A DNA stretch of 20,857 nucleotides, from positions 1 through 20,857 of the IMG/VR virus record IMGVR_UViG_3300030430_003776; one strand, written 5' to 3'. Position numbers and translations under genes: made by a program. How positions within the stretch are numbered: the first letter of the stretch is position 1; every line of letters begins with the position of its first letter. This DNA is from a virus. Below, piece after piece: positions 8,046-13,349 of the stretch. Under the pieces are notes generated by a model that saw nothing but the letters and a program-made list of their open reading frames with translations, did no database searches and had not been told where the DNA came from.

Positions 8046-8276
8046 ATGACATTTGAAGAGGCGATGCAAGCGTTTGAAGAATTAGACGAATTTGATGCTA
8101 AAGGATACGCTCGTATTTACAACAAATATTTTGAAGAAAACCTCGATGAAAGATTTTTTTTATTTCAAAATAGCCCTGACGGACAAGCTTTTCAAATTAT
8201 GGAGGCAATTATTTCGGATAAGCCAATTGAAATTGATTTTGATAAAGACGAAGAGAAAGTTCAGGTGGAGTATTAA
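8046..8276 (+). CDS. Acidic 76-residue protein, candidate partner/immunity of the upstream metallopeptidase
   Basis: No family recognised. The protein has 21 Asp/Glu against 7 Lys/Arg, is rich in Phe and Tyr, has no signal peptide or membrane helix, and should be soluble and cytoplasmic. It follows the MuF-metallopeptidase gene by 3 bases, and its strong ribosome-binding site GGGAGG (8033-8038) lies inside that gene's last codons, so the two are closely coupled. It ends just before a strong terminator, making it the last gene of the packaging/head operon. Position, small size and acidity match the usual pattern of an immunity or inhibitor gene behind a polymorphic toxin. That role is inference; it could equally be a head cofactor or an unrelated small phage protein. 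Confidence 0.7.
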   Translation: MTFEEAMQAFEELDEFDAKGYARIYNKYFEENLDERFFLFQNSPDGQAFQIMEAIISDKPIEIDFDKDEEKVQVEY

Positions 8277-8278
8277 AA

Positions 8279-8296
8279 AAAGGGCCGAAGCCCTTT
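8279..8296. terminator. Bidirectional intrinsic terminator with UUCG tetraloop
   Basis: A perfect 7-bp stem (AAAGGGC / GCCCTTT) with a 4-base loop lies between two convergent genes. Read on the - strand the loop is TTCG closed by a C-G pair, the very stable cUUCGg tetraloop, and is followed by a run of seven T, an ideal terminator for the leftward gene. Read on the + strand the loop is CGAA and the tail is TTTATTTTATTT, a weaker terminator for the head operon ending at 8276. Confidence 0.9.
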
Positions 8297-8299
8297 ATT

Positions 8300-8551
8300 T
8301 TATTTGGCGATTGCTTGCGCTAGATGTCTAAAGTAATGCCCGATGTCACCATTTCTAAAATCAATTTGAATCAAAGTAGATTTGATAGCATTTTGCTCTT
8401 GTTCATTAGTGGCTAAAATCGCATCTCTGACTACCGCATAAGGCATCATGTTCATACAAGATCGTCCTTCAACTTCGAATATCATTTCTAAATCAAAATC
8501 TTTTTCTTCGATGAATGTGTTTAGCCAGTTTTCAAAATTTGTTTTTTTCAT
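8300..8551 (-). CDS. Hypothetical 83-residue protein (leftward accessory gene)
   Basis: The only gene clearly on the - strand. It has a good ribosome-binding site (AAAGGGAAG, about 5 bases before the ATG at 8551), its own promoter (8583-8611) and a terminator right behind it, so it is an independent transcription unit. The protein is acidic at the N-terminus (WLNTFIEEKDFDLE...) and ends with IDFRNGDIGHYFRHLAQAIA. I have an impression of similar small proteins of unknown function in marine phages and bacteria, but cannot name a family. No membrane segment, signal peptide or catalytic motif is visible. Such self-contained units inserted among late genes are often called morons and can alter host physiology or exclude other phages; nothing in the sequence shows which. 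Confidence 0.8.
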   Translation of the reverse strand: MKKTNFENWLNTFIEEKDFDLEMIFEVEGRSCMNMMPYAVVRDAILATNEQEQNAIKSTLIQIDFRNGDIGHYFRHLAQAIAK

Positions 8552-8573
8552 TTTTCTTCCCTTTCTTTAAGTT

Positions 8574-8585
8574 ATGTATAGTATA
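8574..8585 (-). repeat. 12-bp inverted repeat, left copy (promoter-overlapping)
   Basis: On the - strand this reads TATACTATACAT. The identical 12-mer occurs on the + strand at 8691-8702. Each copy overlaps the -10/start region of one of the two divergent promoters, so the pair could be operators for one regulator or simply a shared promoter element. Confidence 0.5.
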
Positions 8586-8611
8586 ATATACGTTATTACC
8601 AGAAAAAGCAA
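8583..8611 (-). promoter_or_regulatory. Sigma-70-type promoter for the leftward gene
   Basis: On the - strand: TTGCTT (-35, 8611-8606), a 17-base spacer, and TATTAT (-10, 8588-8583). Transcription would start near 8576, about 25 bases before the ATG at 8551. The -10 overlaps the left copy of the 12-bp inverted repeat. The region immediately upstream (8613-8650) is made of A and T tracts, including the palindrome TATTTTT-C-AAAAATA (8613-8627), which could act as UP elements or a binding site. Confidence 0.6.
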
Positions 8612-8654
8612 GTATTTTTCAAAAATATTCAAAAATTTATTTTTTATAAAAGTG

Positions 8655-8667
8655 ACCCAAACTGGGT
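8655..8667. promoter_or_regulatory. Short inverted repeat abutting the rightward -35 box
   Basis: ACCCA-AAC-TGGGT, a perfect 5-bp inverted repeat with a 3-base centre, ends exactly where the -35 box of the rightward promoter begins. Placement suits an operator or activator site. Short arms make chance occurrence possible. Confidence 0.35.
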
Positions 8668-8696
8668 TTGACTTCTCGTTTTATGTGTGGTATACT
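8668..8696 (+). promoter_or_regulatory. Strong sigma-70-type promoter for the rightward accessory genes
   Basis: TTGACT (8668-8673), a 17-base spacer and TATACT (8691-8696): near-consensus boxes with ideal spacing. Transcription would start near 8703, about 24 bases before the ATG at 8727. The -10 is the first half of the right 12-bp inverted repeat (8691-8702). It should drive the small genes to 9860 and perhaps read on into the capsid genes, as no terminator is obvious between them. Confidence 0.7.
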
Positions 8697-8702
8697 ATAC
8701 AT
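8691..8702 (+). repeat. 12-bp inverted repeat, right copy (promoter-overlapping)
   Basis: TATACTATACAT on the + strand, identical to the - strand sequence at 8574-8585. It begins with the -10 hexamer of the rightward promoter and extends to the likely transcription start. Confidence 0.5.
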
Positions 8703-8726
8703 TCGGAAACTTAAATGGAGAAGTGT

Positions 8727-8936
8727 ATGCATAAGTATGCAATCAAAAATCCAACACAAAGAAAAGTCAGAAACAGAGGATGGCAACCCGTCTCAATCTG
8801 GCTTGATGGTTGGTATCAGGGTTGGCGGATAAAAACGGGGACAAAATATCAGCATGTGTTCAGGCAAAACGCCGATTACACAGGCTCAGTCAAAAAGTTC
8901 CCCCTAAAAACAAACAAAGTAGAGGATTTGAAATGA
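8727..8936 (+). CDS. Hypothetical basic 69-residue protein
   Basis: First gene of the rightward accessory run. I choose the ATG at 8727 because GGAGAAG at 8717-8723 is a good ribosome-binding site for it; an in-frame ATG at 8715 has none. The protein is basic and tryptophan/tyrosine-rich (RNRGWQPVSIWLDGWYQGWR), suggesting a compact beta-fold that might bind nucleic acid, but I recognise no family. No membrane segment or signal peptide is visible. Its stop overlaps the ATG of a tiny ORF at 8933 by 2 bases (ATGA arrangement). Confidence 0.65.
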   Translation: MHKYAIKNPTQRKVRNRGWQPVSIWLDGWYQGWRIKTGTKYQHVFRQNADYTGSVKKFPLKTNKVEDLK

Positions 8937-8968
8937 AACTCAAAAAAGACAGGAGCAAAGATTCATGA
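8933..8968 (+). CDS. Possible 11-codon coupling ORF
   Basis: ATG at 8933 overlaps the preceding stop, and the TGA at 8966-8968 overlaps the next start at 8965 in the same ATGA style. It would encode MKLKKDRSKDS. A GAGG-type ribosome-binding site (8922-8925) is well placed. It contains the ribosome-binding site of the next gene (AGGAG, 8950-8954), so its main effect may be translational coupling rather than a functional peptide. Confidence 0.3.
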   Translation: MKLKKDRSKDS

Positions 8969-9249
8969 TGCCGTATAAATTTATTTCCAGTGGCAAAATG
9001 CACCCTAATGAATCTCGTTTGGATGATGACTTTATGCAGGGAATTTTAGATTGCGAAAAAGGCATAGAGCATAAATCAAATATGTCAGAAATGTATGATG
9101 AAGGGTATAGGCAAGCTTATTCGCAGATGCAAATTGATGATGCAAATTGCAAACAAATATGGCAAAAGCCTGAGATTAAAGATTTGTCTTTTGAAGAGGG
9201 CAGAGATAAGTTTCAAAAAGCAAAGGAGTTTAATGATGTCAAAAAGTGA
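8965..9249 (+). CDS. Hypothetical 94-residue protein
   Basis: The start at 8965 has AGGAG (8950-8954) about ten bases upstream. The sequence is hydrophilic and probably helical: a central motif FMQGILDCEKGIEHK is followed by MYDEGYRQAY, a pattern like repeated 'G-x-x-x-Y/F' helices in small phage proteins of unknown function. A second half contains SFEEGRDKFQKAKEF. Two cysteines, no recognised metal site, no signal peptide or membrane segment. Its 3' end overlaps the start of the next gene (9236) by 14 bases and carries that gene's ribosome-binding site, so the two are coupled. Function unknown. Confidence 0.65.
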   Translation: MMPYKFISSGKMHPNESRLDDDFMQGILDCEKGIEHKSNMSEMYDEGYRQAYSQMQIDDANCKQIWQKPEIKDLSFEEGRDKFQKAKEFNDVKK

Positions 9250-9544
9250 TGGTTGGAGACAAAAGAAGTCTGGAACTGTTTATGTTCATGTCGGCGGTAA
9301 AGCTTGGAAAATGATGAATGATGTTCATAAAAATATGGGCTTAAACAAAACCGAGCAAATTGTGACATTGATGGCTCGATATTTCCCCGATAATTATGCT
9401 GATTATCTGGAGTTGATGCGTGAATCAATCTTGAAAAAAATTGATAAAAAATTTGAGGAAGCCAAATTCGTTTTAGATGAGCCTCCAAAAAAAGAAAAGA
9501 TAAAAAAGTTTTTTGGTAACAAAGTAAAAGAAGAGAATTCTTAA
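9236..9544 (+). CDS. Hypothetical 102-residue protein, possible ribbon-helix-helix DNA binder
   Basis: AAAGGAG at 9222-9228 places the start at the ATG at 9236 (a second ATG at 9233 is only 4 bases from it); the frame is open much further upstream but that part is a shadow of the previous gene. Residues ~13-50 read as a beta strand (TVYVHVGG), a helix (KAWKMMNDVHKNMG), and a second helix (NKTEQIVTLMARYF) - the layout of ribbon-helix-helix regulators such as Arc and MetJ. The C-terminal third is very lysine-rich. If correct, it would be a small regulator and an obvious candidate to bind the paired inverted repeats in the divergent promoter region. This is fold guesswork from one sequence, not a recognised family. 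Confidence 0.6.
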   Translation: MSKSDGWRQKKSGTVYVHVGGKAWKMMNDVHKNMGLNKTEQIVTLMARYFPDNYADYLELMRESILKKIDKKFEEAKFVLDEPPKKEKIKKFFGNKVKEENS

Positions 9545-9545
9545 A

Positions 9546-9860
9546 ATGTGTAAATTAGATTTAGACAAACTTAAAATCGAAAAAAATATACCAATTCCAA
9601 CAAAAAAAAATACCTTGACGACATTCGTGGAAAAGATGGATATAGGCGATTCTGTTTTGATTAATAAATTCAGACACGCTCGTAGTTTACAGACATTAAT
9701 TAGACAAGCAGGATATCGTTGCACATGTCTCTGGGAAAAAACTGATAACGCAGAAGGATATCGTGTTTGGAAGAGAGAGAAACAAACTCCTGAAGAGATT
9801 GCGTTTCACGAGAGTGAGTATGGCAAATATTTGCAGAAAAAACTTCCAGACTGTTATTGA
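9546..9860 (+). CDS. Conserved-type small phage protein, function unknown
   Basis: A 104-residue protein, last gene of the rightward accessory run. The start follows the previous stop by 1 base; a GAAGAG element lies about 10 bases upstream. The layout 'IEKNIPIPTK...FVEKMDIGDSVLI', then a helix with arginines (RHARSLQTLIRQAG), then 'TDNAEGYRVWKRE' resembles a widespread group of small phage and bacterial proteins that begin with I-P-x-P and contain M-x-x-G-D-S and R-V-W-R. Their function is not known to me. The protein is soluble by sequence, with two cysteines (CTC) in the middle. No terminator follows it directly. Confidence 0.7.
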   Translation: MCKLDLDKLKIEKNIPIPTKKNTLTTFVEKMDIGDSVLINKFRHARSLQTLIRQAGYRCTCLWEKTDNAEGYRVWKREKQTPEEIAFHESEYGKYLQKKLPDCY

Positions 9861-10050
9861 TGTATGAAATAATTTATTGACCGTGTTCTTTCATTGACAT
9901 TCCGAAGAGGATTGATCCACCTTTGGTCAAAACGGATCACTTTCAAAAGGGTGTCAATCAAAAAAAGTTGTGATAATATCCATAAAAATATAAAGTATCT
10001 CAATGCAGATGCCTGTTTTGTAGTAATCAGACGATTACGATAACTTAACA
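9861..10050 (+). other. 190-base non-coding region with competing inverted repeats
   Basis: The longest gap of the left half. It contains an imperfect hairpin GATTGA-tc-CACC (9910-9921) pairing with GGTGTCAATC (9950-9959), followed by a run of A. Two other pairings use the same bases: ATTGACA (9893-9899) with TGTCAAT (9952-9958), and TGATCC (9913-9918) with GGATCA (9934-9939). A weak extended -10 promoter candidate (GTGTCA at 9951-9956, 17 bases, TAATAT at 9974-9979 preceded by TG) and a small stem TAATC/GATTA (10024-10037) lie further on. The A-tail does not suit a rightward terminator. The segment may be a leader regulating the protease/capsid genes, or the site of an unrecognised small RNA. 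Confidence 0.4.
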
Positions 10051-10947
10051 ATGGTAAAGCGTATGGATGATTCTACAGCCAGAAAGATCGAGGATAACGA
10101 TATTCTCGCATGTGTTGACGCTCTCAGTCAGCAATTAGAAACCGAAGAAAACAAGCACGTTCTCAATGTCAGAGAAACAGAAAATTCTGTCATCTTAGAA
10201 ATGGCAAAAGATATGGCAGAGCAGGAGCCGACAGAGGAAGCAGGCTATCACGAGGATGAGGAAGATGAAGAAGATAAAAAAAATCGTGAGTTTGTTCAGA
10301 TAGCGGCAGAGATCAAGGCAGGACATGAAGAAGATGAGAAAGGTTCCTTTGAAGGATATGGATCAATTTTTGGAAATGTTGATTTAGGGAATGACGTTAT
10401 TCAGGCAGGTGCTTTTCAAAAGAGCATCAAAAAAACAGGACCGAAAGGAGTGAAGCTTTTGTATCAGCATAAGACTGATATGCCAATCGGTGTTTTTGAG
10501 TCTATCGAAGAGGATCAAAAAGGATTAAAAGTTAAAGGACGGCTTGCGATGGGAACACAGGCAGGTCGAGAAACTTATGAATTGATGAAGATGGGCGCAC
10601 TAGATGGCCTATCGATTGGATTTAAGACAAGCGCAAAAGGCGCACATTACGATCCAAAGACACGAAGAAGAATGATTAAAGAAGTAGAATTGATGGAAAT
10701 ATCTGTGGTCACGTTTCCTATGAATCCGCGAGCCAAGATTCGGAAAGTTAAAGGTCAAGACGTTTCAATCAGAGAATGGGAAAATGGACTGCGTGATGCT
10801 TTTAGTTTATCTCGTTCAGAGGCAAAGATAGCCGCCAAAGCAGTACAAGATGCTTTTTATCTGCGCGATGCAGAAATAGAAAAGTGTTTTGAGGTTGATG
10901 CTGTCAAACAACTAACCCAAAAACTTAAATCACTTAAAGAGGACTAA
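10051..10947 (+). CDS. Prohead (capsid maturation) protease, HK97 gp4-like, with acidic N-terminal extension
   Basis: A 298-residue serine protease of the U35 type. The core (residues ~85-235) shows FEGYGSIFGNVDLGNDVI and AFQKSI, then the catalytic His140 in YQHKTDMPIGVF, Ser188 in GALDGLSIGFK and ELMEISVVTFPMNPRA (209-228). It cleaves scaffold domains of the capsid protein inside the prohead. Typical members start close to the FEGY region; here some 85 residues precede it, including a stretch of almost pure Glu/Asp (68-75). No ribosome-binding site is evident before ATG 10051 or the alternative ATG 10063, and the upstream frame closes at 10024, so the start is uncertain. The C-terminal ~60 residues are helical. 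It sits 3 bases before the capsid gene, its substrate. Confidence 0.93.
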   Translation: MVKRMDDSTARKIEDNDILACVDALSQQLETEENKHVLNVRETENSVILEMAKDMAEQEPTEEAGYHEDEEDEEDKKNREFVQIAAEIKAGHEEDEKGSFEGYGSIFGNVDLGNDVIQAGAFQKSIKKTGPKGVKLLYQHKTDMPIGVFESIEEDQKGLKVKGRLAMGTQAGRETYELMKMGALDGLSIGFKTSAKGAHYDPKTRRRMIKEVELMEISVVTFPMNPRAKIRKVKGQDVSIREWENGLRDAFSLSRSEAKIAAKAVQDAFYLRDAEIEKCFEVDAVKQLTQKLKSLKED

Positions 10948-10950
10948 TCA

Positions 10951-12165
10951 ATGAGTGAAGATATTAAAACTTTAGTGTCCGAGATGGGTTCGGCTTTTGA
11001 GGAGTTCAAAAAAAGCTATGACGAAAAATTGGACAAGATGGCTAAAGGACAGGAAGATTCAGCGCTTGATGCTAAATTAGCCGCTATTGAAGCAAAGATG
11101 GACAGCTATGAAGACATCAATCAAAGAATGGTTCAGTCTCAAAAAAGCCAAGAGGCTCTTATGGAGCAGATGGATAGAGTGGAGGTCGCGATGCGCAGAC
11201 CTAACTCTGGATTTTCAACAAAGCAAATTGACGAAGGCATATCAGCCTTTGACGCTTATTGCAGAAAAGGAATTGAGGGATTAAGCCCTGATGAAAAGAA
11301 AGCATTGACTGTTTCTAATGATTCAACTGGCGGATATCTTGCACCTCCTGAGTACGTGAGAGAGTTGATCAAAGATATTACTGAAATATCGCCAATCAGA
11401 TCAATTGCAAGAATCAGACAAACAGCACAGCGTTCAATACAGATGCCAAAGAGAACTGGTACTTTTGCGGCGCAGTGGGTTGCTGAATCAGGAACAAGAT
11501 CAGAGACAACTGGATATCAAGTTGGCTTAGAAGAGATACCTGCACATGAATACTATGCGTTGGTTGATATTTCTGAGCAAGACCTAGAAGATTCGGTATT
11601 TGATCTTGAAGCGGAAATGCAATCAGAATTTGCCGAGCAGTTTGCTAAAGCAGAGGGTGCGGCATTTGTATCAGGAAACGCGGTAGGTAAGCCTGAAGGA
11701 TTCATGACAAACTCTGATGTTTCTGAAGTAGTATCTGGTAACGGAACTGCTTTGACAGGCGATGGTCTTATTACTTTGGTTCACAGCGTAAAAGCTGAGT
11801 ATTCTGCAAATGCGACTTTTGTATTTAACAGGAGCACATTGGCGGCAATTCGAAAGTTAAAAGATACAGCGGGACAATATGTTTTCCAAGCAGGCATGAT
11901 GTTAACTGGTGGACCAATGACGACTGTTCTAGGACACCCGTACATTCAAGCGACTGATATGCCAAACGTAGGAGCAGGTAATTTTCCTGTCGCGTTTGGT
12001 GATTTCAGAAGAGGATACATGATCGTTGACCGCGTTTCTCTTGCAGTTTTACGTGACCCATTCACTCAAGCAACAACTGGAAATATTCGATATGTTGCAA
12101 GACGTAGAGTTGGTGGTCAGGTAATTTTGCCAGAGGCTATCGTTAAACAAAAAGTTTCAGCGTAA
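10951..12165 (+). CDS. Major capsid protein, HK97 fold
   Basis: A 404-residue protein with GAGG upstream. Residues ~1-85 are a charged coiled coil, the delta (scaffold) domain removed on maturation. From ~119 the HK97 family signature follows: TVSNDSTGGYLAPPEYVRE, then IRSIARI, WVAESG, and ALVDISEQDLEDSVFDLE (198-215), AFVSGNAVGKPEGF (235-248), LGHPYIQATDMP, and a strongly conserved end AFGDFRRGYMIVDR...VLRDPFT. This builds the icosahedral shell. Cleavage by the upstream protease probably falls somewhere between residues ~85 and 120; the exact site is inference. Length, domain order and neighbours (protease before it) are typical. Confidence 0.96.
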   Translation: MSEDIKTLVSEMGSAFEEFKKSYDEKLDKMAKGQEDSALDAKLAAIEAKMDSYEDINQRMVQSQKSQEALMEQMDRVEVAMRRPNSGFSTKQIDEGISAFDAYCRKGIEGLSPDEKKALTVSNDSTGGYLAPPEYVRELIKDITEISPIRSIARIRQTAQRSIQMPKRTGTFAAQWVAESGTRSETTGYQVGLEEIPAHEYYALVDISEQDLEDSVFDLEAEMQSEFAEQFAKAEGAAFVSGNAVGKPEGFMTNSDVSEVVSGNGTALTGDGLITLVHSVKAEYSANATFVFNRSTLAAIRKLKDTAGQYVFQAGMMLTGGPMTTVLGHPYIQATDMPNVGAGNFPVAFGDFRRGYMIVDRVSLAVLRDPFTQATTGNIRYVARRRVGGQVILPEAIVKQKVSA

Positions 12166-12178
12166 GGAGGACTAAAAG

Positions 12179-12637
12179 ATGAGAGATTTAGGTAATAATT
12201 TAACTCCTGTAATAATGACTGCGGCTGTCGTCGCATCTGGAAATGCTACAACTACAACCGGCTCCGAAATTGATTTACAAGGTTTCGAGGGTGCTTTTGT
12301 AATGTGTAATTCTGGTGCAGAAGGTGACACTTTAGGAAGTTCTTTGAAGTATGAATTCAAATTATTTCATGGTGACACAAGCGGCGCTTTGACTGCTGTA
12401 TCAAGTCAATTAGATGTTACCGATGCGGCTATTGCTTCAGACGGAACTTGGTTAACGCTAGATGATAATGCCGAGACGCCTCAAGTGTCTGGAATCGGAT
12501 ATGTGGGTGGCAAGCGATATATTAGAGTTGATATTGTCAGAACTGGCAATCACAGCACTGGTACACCGATGTCACTAACTTGCATAAAAGGACATCCAAG
12601 ACATGCAGGCGGTGCTTCAACTTACAACCTAGCATAA
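12179..12637 (+). CDS. Putative head decoration / virion protein (beta-rich)
   Basis: A 152-residue protein preceded by the best ribosome-binding site in the window, AAGGAGG (12165-12171), indicating high expression. It starts 13 bases after the capsid gene and is closed by a terminator, so it shares the late capsid transcript. The sequence is rich in Thr, Ser, Gly and Ala with alternating hydrophobics (SEIDLQGFEGAFVMCNSG, YEFKLFHGD), suggesting an all-beta fold. The ending GYVGGKRYIRVDIV...MSLTCIKGHPRHA resembles small virion proteins next to capsid genes in marine phages. A decoration protein or capsid stabiliser is the most probable role from expression and position; no specific family was identified. 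Confidence 0.75.
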   Translation: MRDLGNNLTPVIMTAAVVASGNATTTTGSEIDLQGFEGAFVMCNSGAEGDTLGSSLKYEFKLFHGDTSGALTAVSSQLDVTDAAIASDGTWLTLDDNAETPQVSGIGYVGGKRYIRVDIVRTGNHSTGTPMSLTCIKGHPRHAGGASTYNLA

Positions 12638-12645
12638 AGATAAAT

Positions 12646-12670
12646 GGGGGTTTCGATAGAAGCCCCCTTT
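12646..12670 (+). terminator. Intrinsic terminator after the capsid genes
   Basis: GGGGGTTTC (12646-12654) pairs with GAAGCCCCC (12659-12667), a 9-bp stem with one G-U pair and a GATA loop, followed by TTTATTTG. The short U-run suggests partial termination, which would make capsid transcripts more abundant than those of the following tail genes. Confidence 0.8.
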
Positions 12671-12685
12671 ATTTGAGGATTTATT

Positions 12686-13006
12686 ATGAGCAAGACATAC
12701 AAAATTATCGTTCCAAAGCCTGCAACTAATGATGAGAAAGGTCTAACAACAAAGCTTTATGAAGCGGGAAGTATCGTAACAGCGGATGCACCGTGGAAAG
12801 AAGATTTGATGGCAGTATTTGAGGAGAACGGTTGGGCGATGGAATGTAAAGTTCAAGACACAACGGGAATGGAAAGAGCAAGGAATGAAAAAGGTCATTA
12901 TGTTGCAGATGATCCAAGCACCCCAGAGGTCAATGAAGCTTACGTTCAAAAACCAAAAAAGAAATCCACAGCAAAAAAGAAAGCAACTCCAAAGAAAAAA
13001 TCATAA
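12686..13006 (+). CDS. Hypothetical small virion-region protein with lysine-rich tail
   Basis: A 106-residue protein with GAGG at 12675-12678. The N-terminal half (MSKTYKIIVPKPATN..., GSIVTADAPWKEDLMAVFEENGWA) suits a small beta/alpha domain; the last ~20 residues are nearly only Lys, Ala, Thr and Ser (KKKSTAKKKATPKKKS), a histone H1-like basic tail that could touch DNA or the acidic inner surface of another protein. It is the first gene after the terminator and lies in the connector/tail region, so a head-tail connector accessory or virion-associated role is plausible. I do not recognise a family. A basic tail of this kind is common in small phage proteins at this place in marine phages. Confidence 0.7.
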   Translation: MSKTYKIIVPKPATNDEKGLTTKLYEAGSIVTADAPWKEDLMAVFEENGWAMECKVQDTTGMERARNEKGHYVADDPSTPEVNEAYVQKPKKKSTAKKKATPKKKS

Positions 13007-13016
13007 GGCATGAGCC

Positions 13017-13349
13017 ATGACCACATTATTTCTTGTTCAAGGCGATACTGGTCCACAAATACAGGTAAATCTTACCCGTGCTGACTCAGGTGCGGCGGTG
13101 GATTGTTCTGGTGGTACTTCAACGCTTAAAGTAAGAGCAAGGGGATCAGACACAACCTTATTCACCCTCACTGCCGCTAACACGGGGACAGATTTGCAAG
13201 ATGGAAAATTGATATTTTCTGTGGGTAACAATTTAGCAAGTATTGATGCAGGCAGTTATGAAGGAGAAGTAAATGTTCAATTTTCTGATGGCACAGTGGA
13301 GACTGTCTTCGAAGTTGTCGATTTAGTAATTAGAGATGATTTTAGTTGA
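13017..13349 (+). CDS. Putative baseplate/fibre-attachment protein (BppU N-terminal-like beta domain)
   Basis: A 110-residue protein, AAGG ribosome-binding site at about 13004. The sequence opens with FLVQGDTGPQIQVNLTRADSGAAVDCSG and continues TSTLKVRARGSDT...GKLIFSVGNN...AGSYEGEVNVQFSDGTVETV, which matches the pattern of the N-terminal beta-sandwich of BppU-type baseplate proteins ('G D T x P .. v .. D .. G .. vdLtg .. v .. G .y .. ei .. dG'). These domains anchor fibres or receptor-binding proteins to a baseplate. The gene overlaps the repeat protein downstream by 4 bases, so the two are translationally coupled and may be structural partners. Identification is by pattern only. Confidence 0.72.
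   Translation: MTTLFLVQGDTGPQIQVNLTRADSGAAVDCSGGTSTLKVRARGSDTTLFTLTAANTGTDLQDGKLIFSVGNNLASIDAGSYEGEVNVQFSDGTVETVFEVVDLVIRDDFS

Noticed and set aside
8092-8331. 79-residue + strand open frame overlapping the acidic gene and the terminator
   Set aside because: It lacks a ribosome-binding site, runs through the terminator hairpin and overlaps the 8046-8276 gene, which has an excellent ribosome-binding site.
9095-9235. N-terminal extension of the 9236-9544 gene
   Set aside because: The frame is open upstream but overlaps the 8965-9249 gene; the AAAGGAG site points to the ATG at 9236.
9910-9966. Rightward terminator at the 9910-9959 hairpin
   Set aside because: The hairpin is followed by A, not T, on the + strand, has a 28-base loop and a bulge; on the - strand no T-run follows either.
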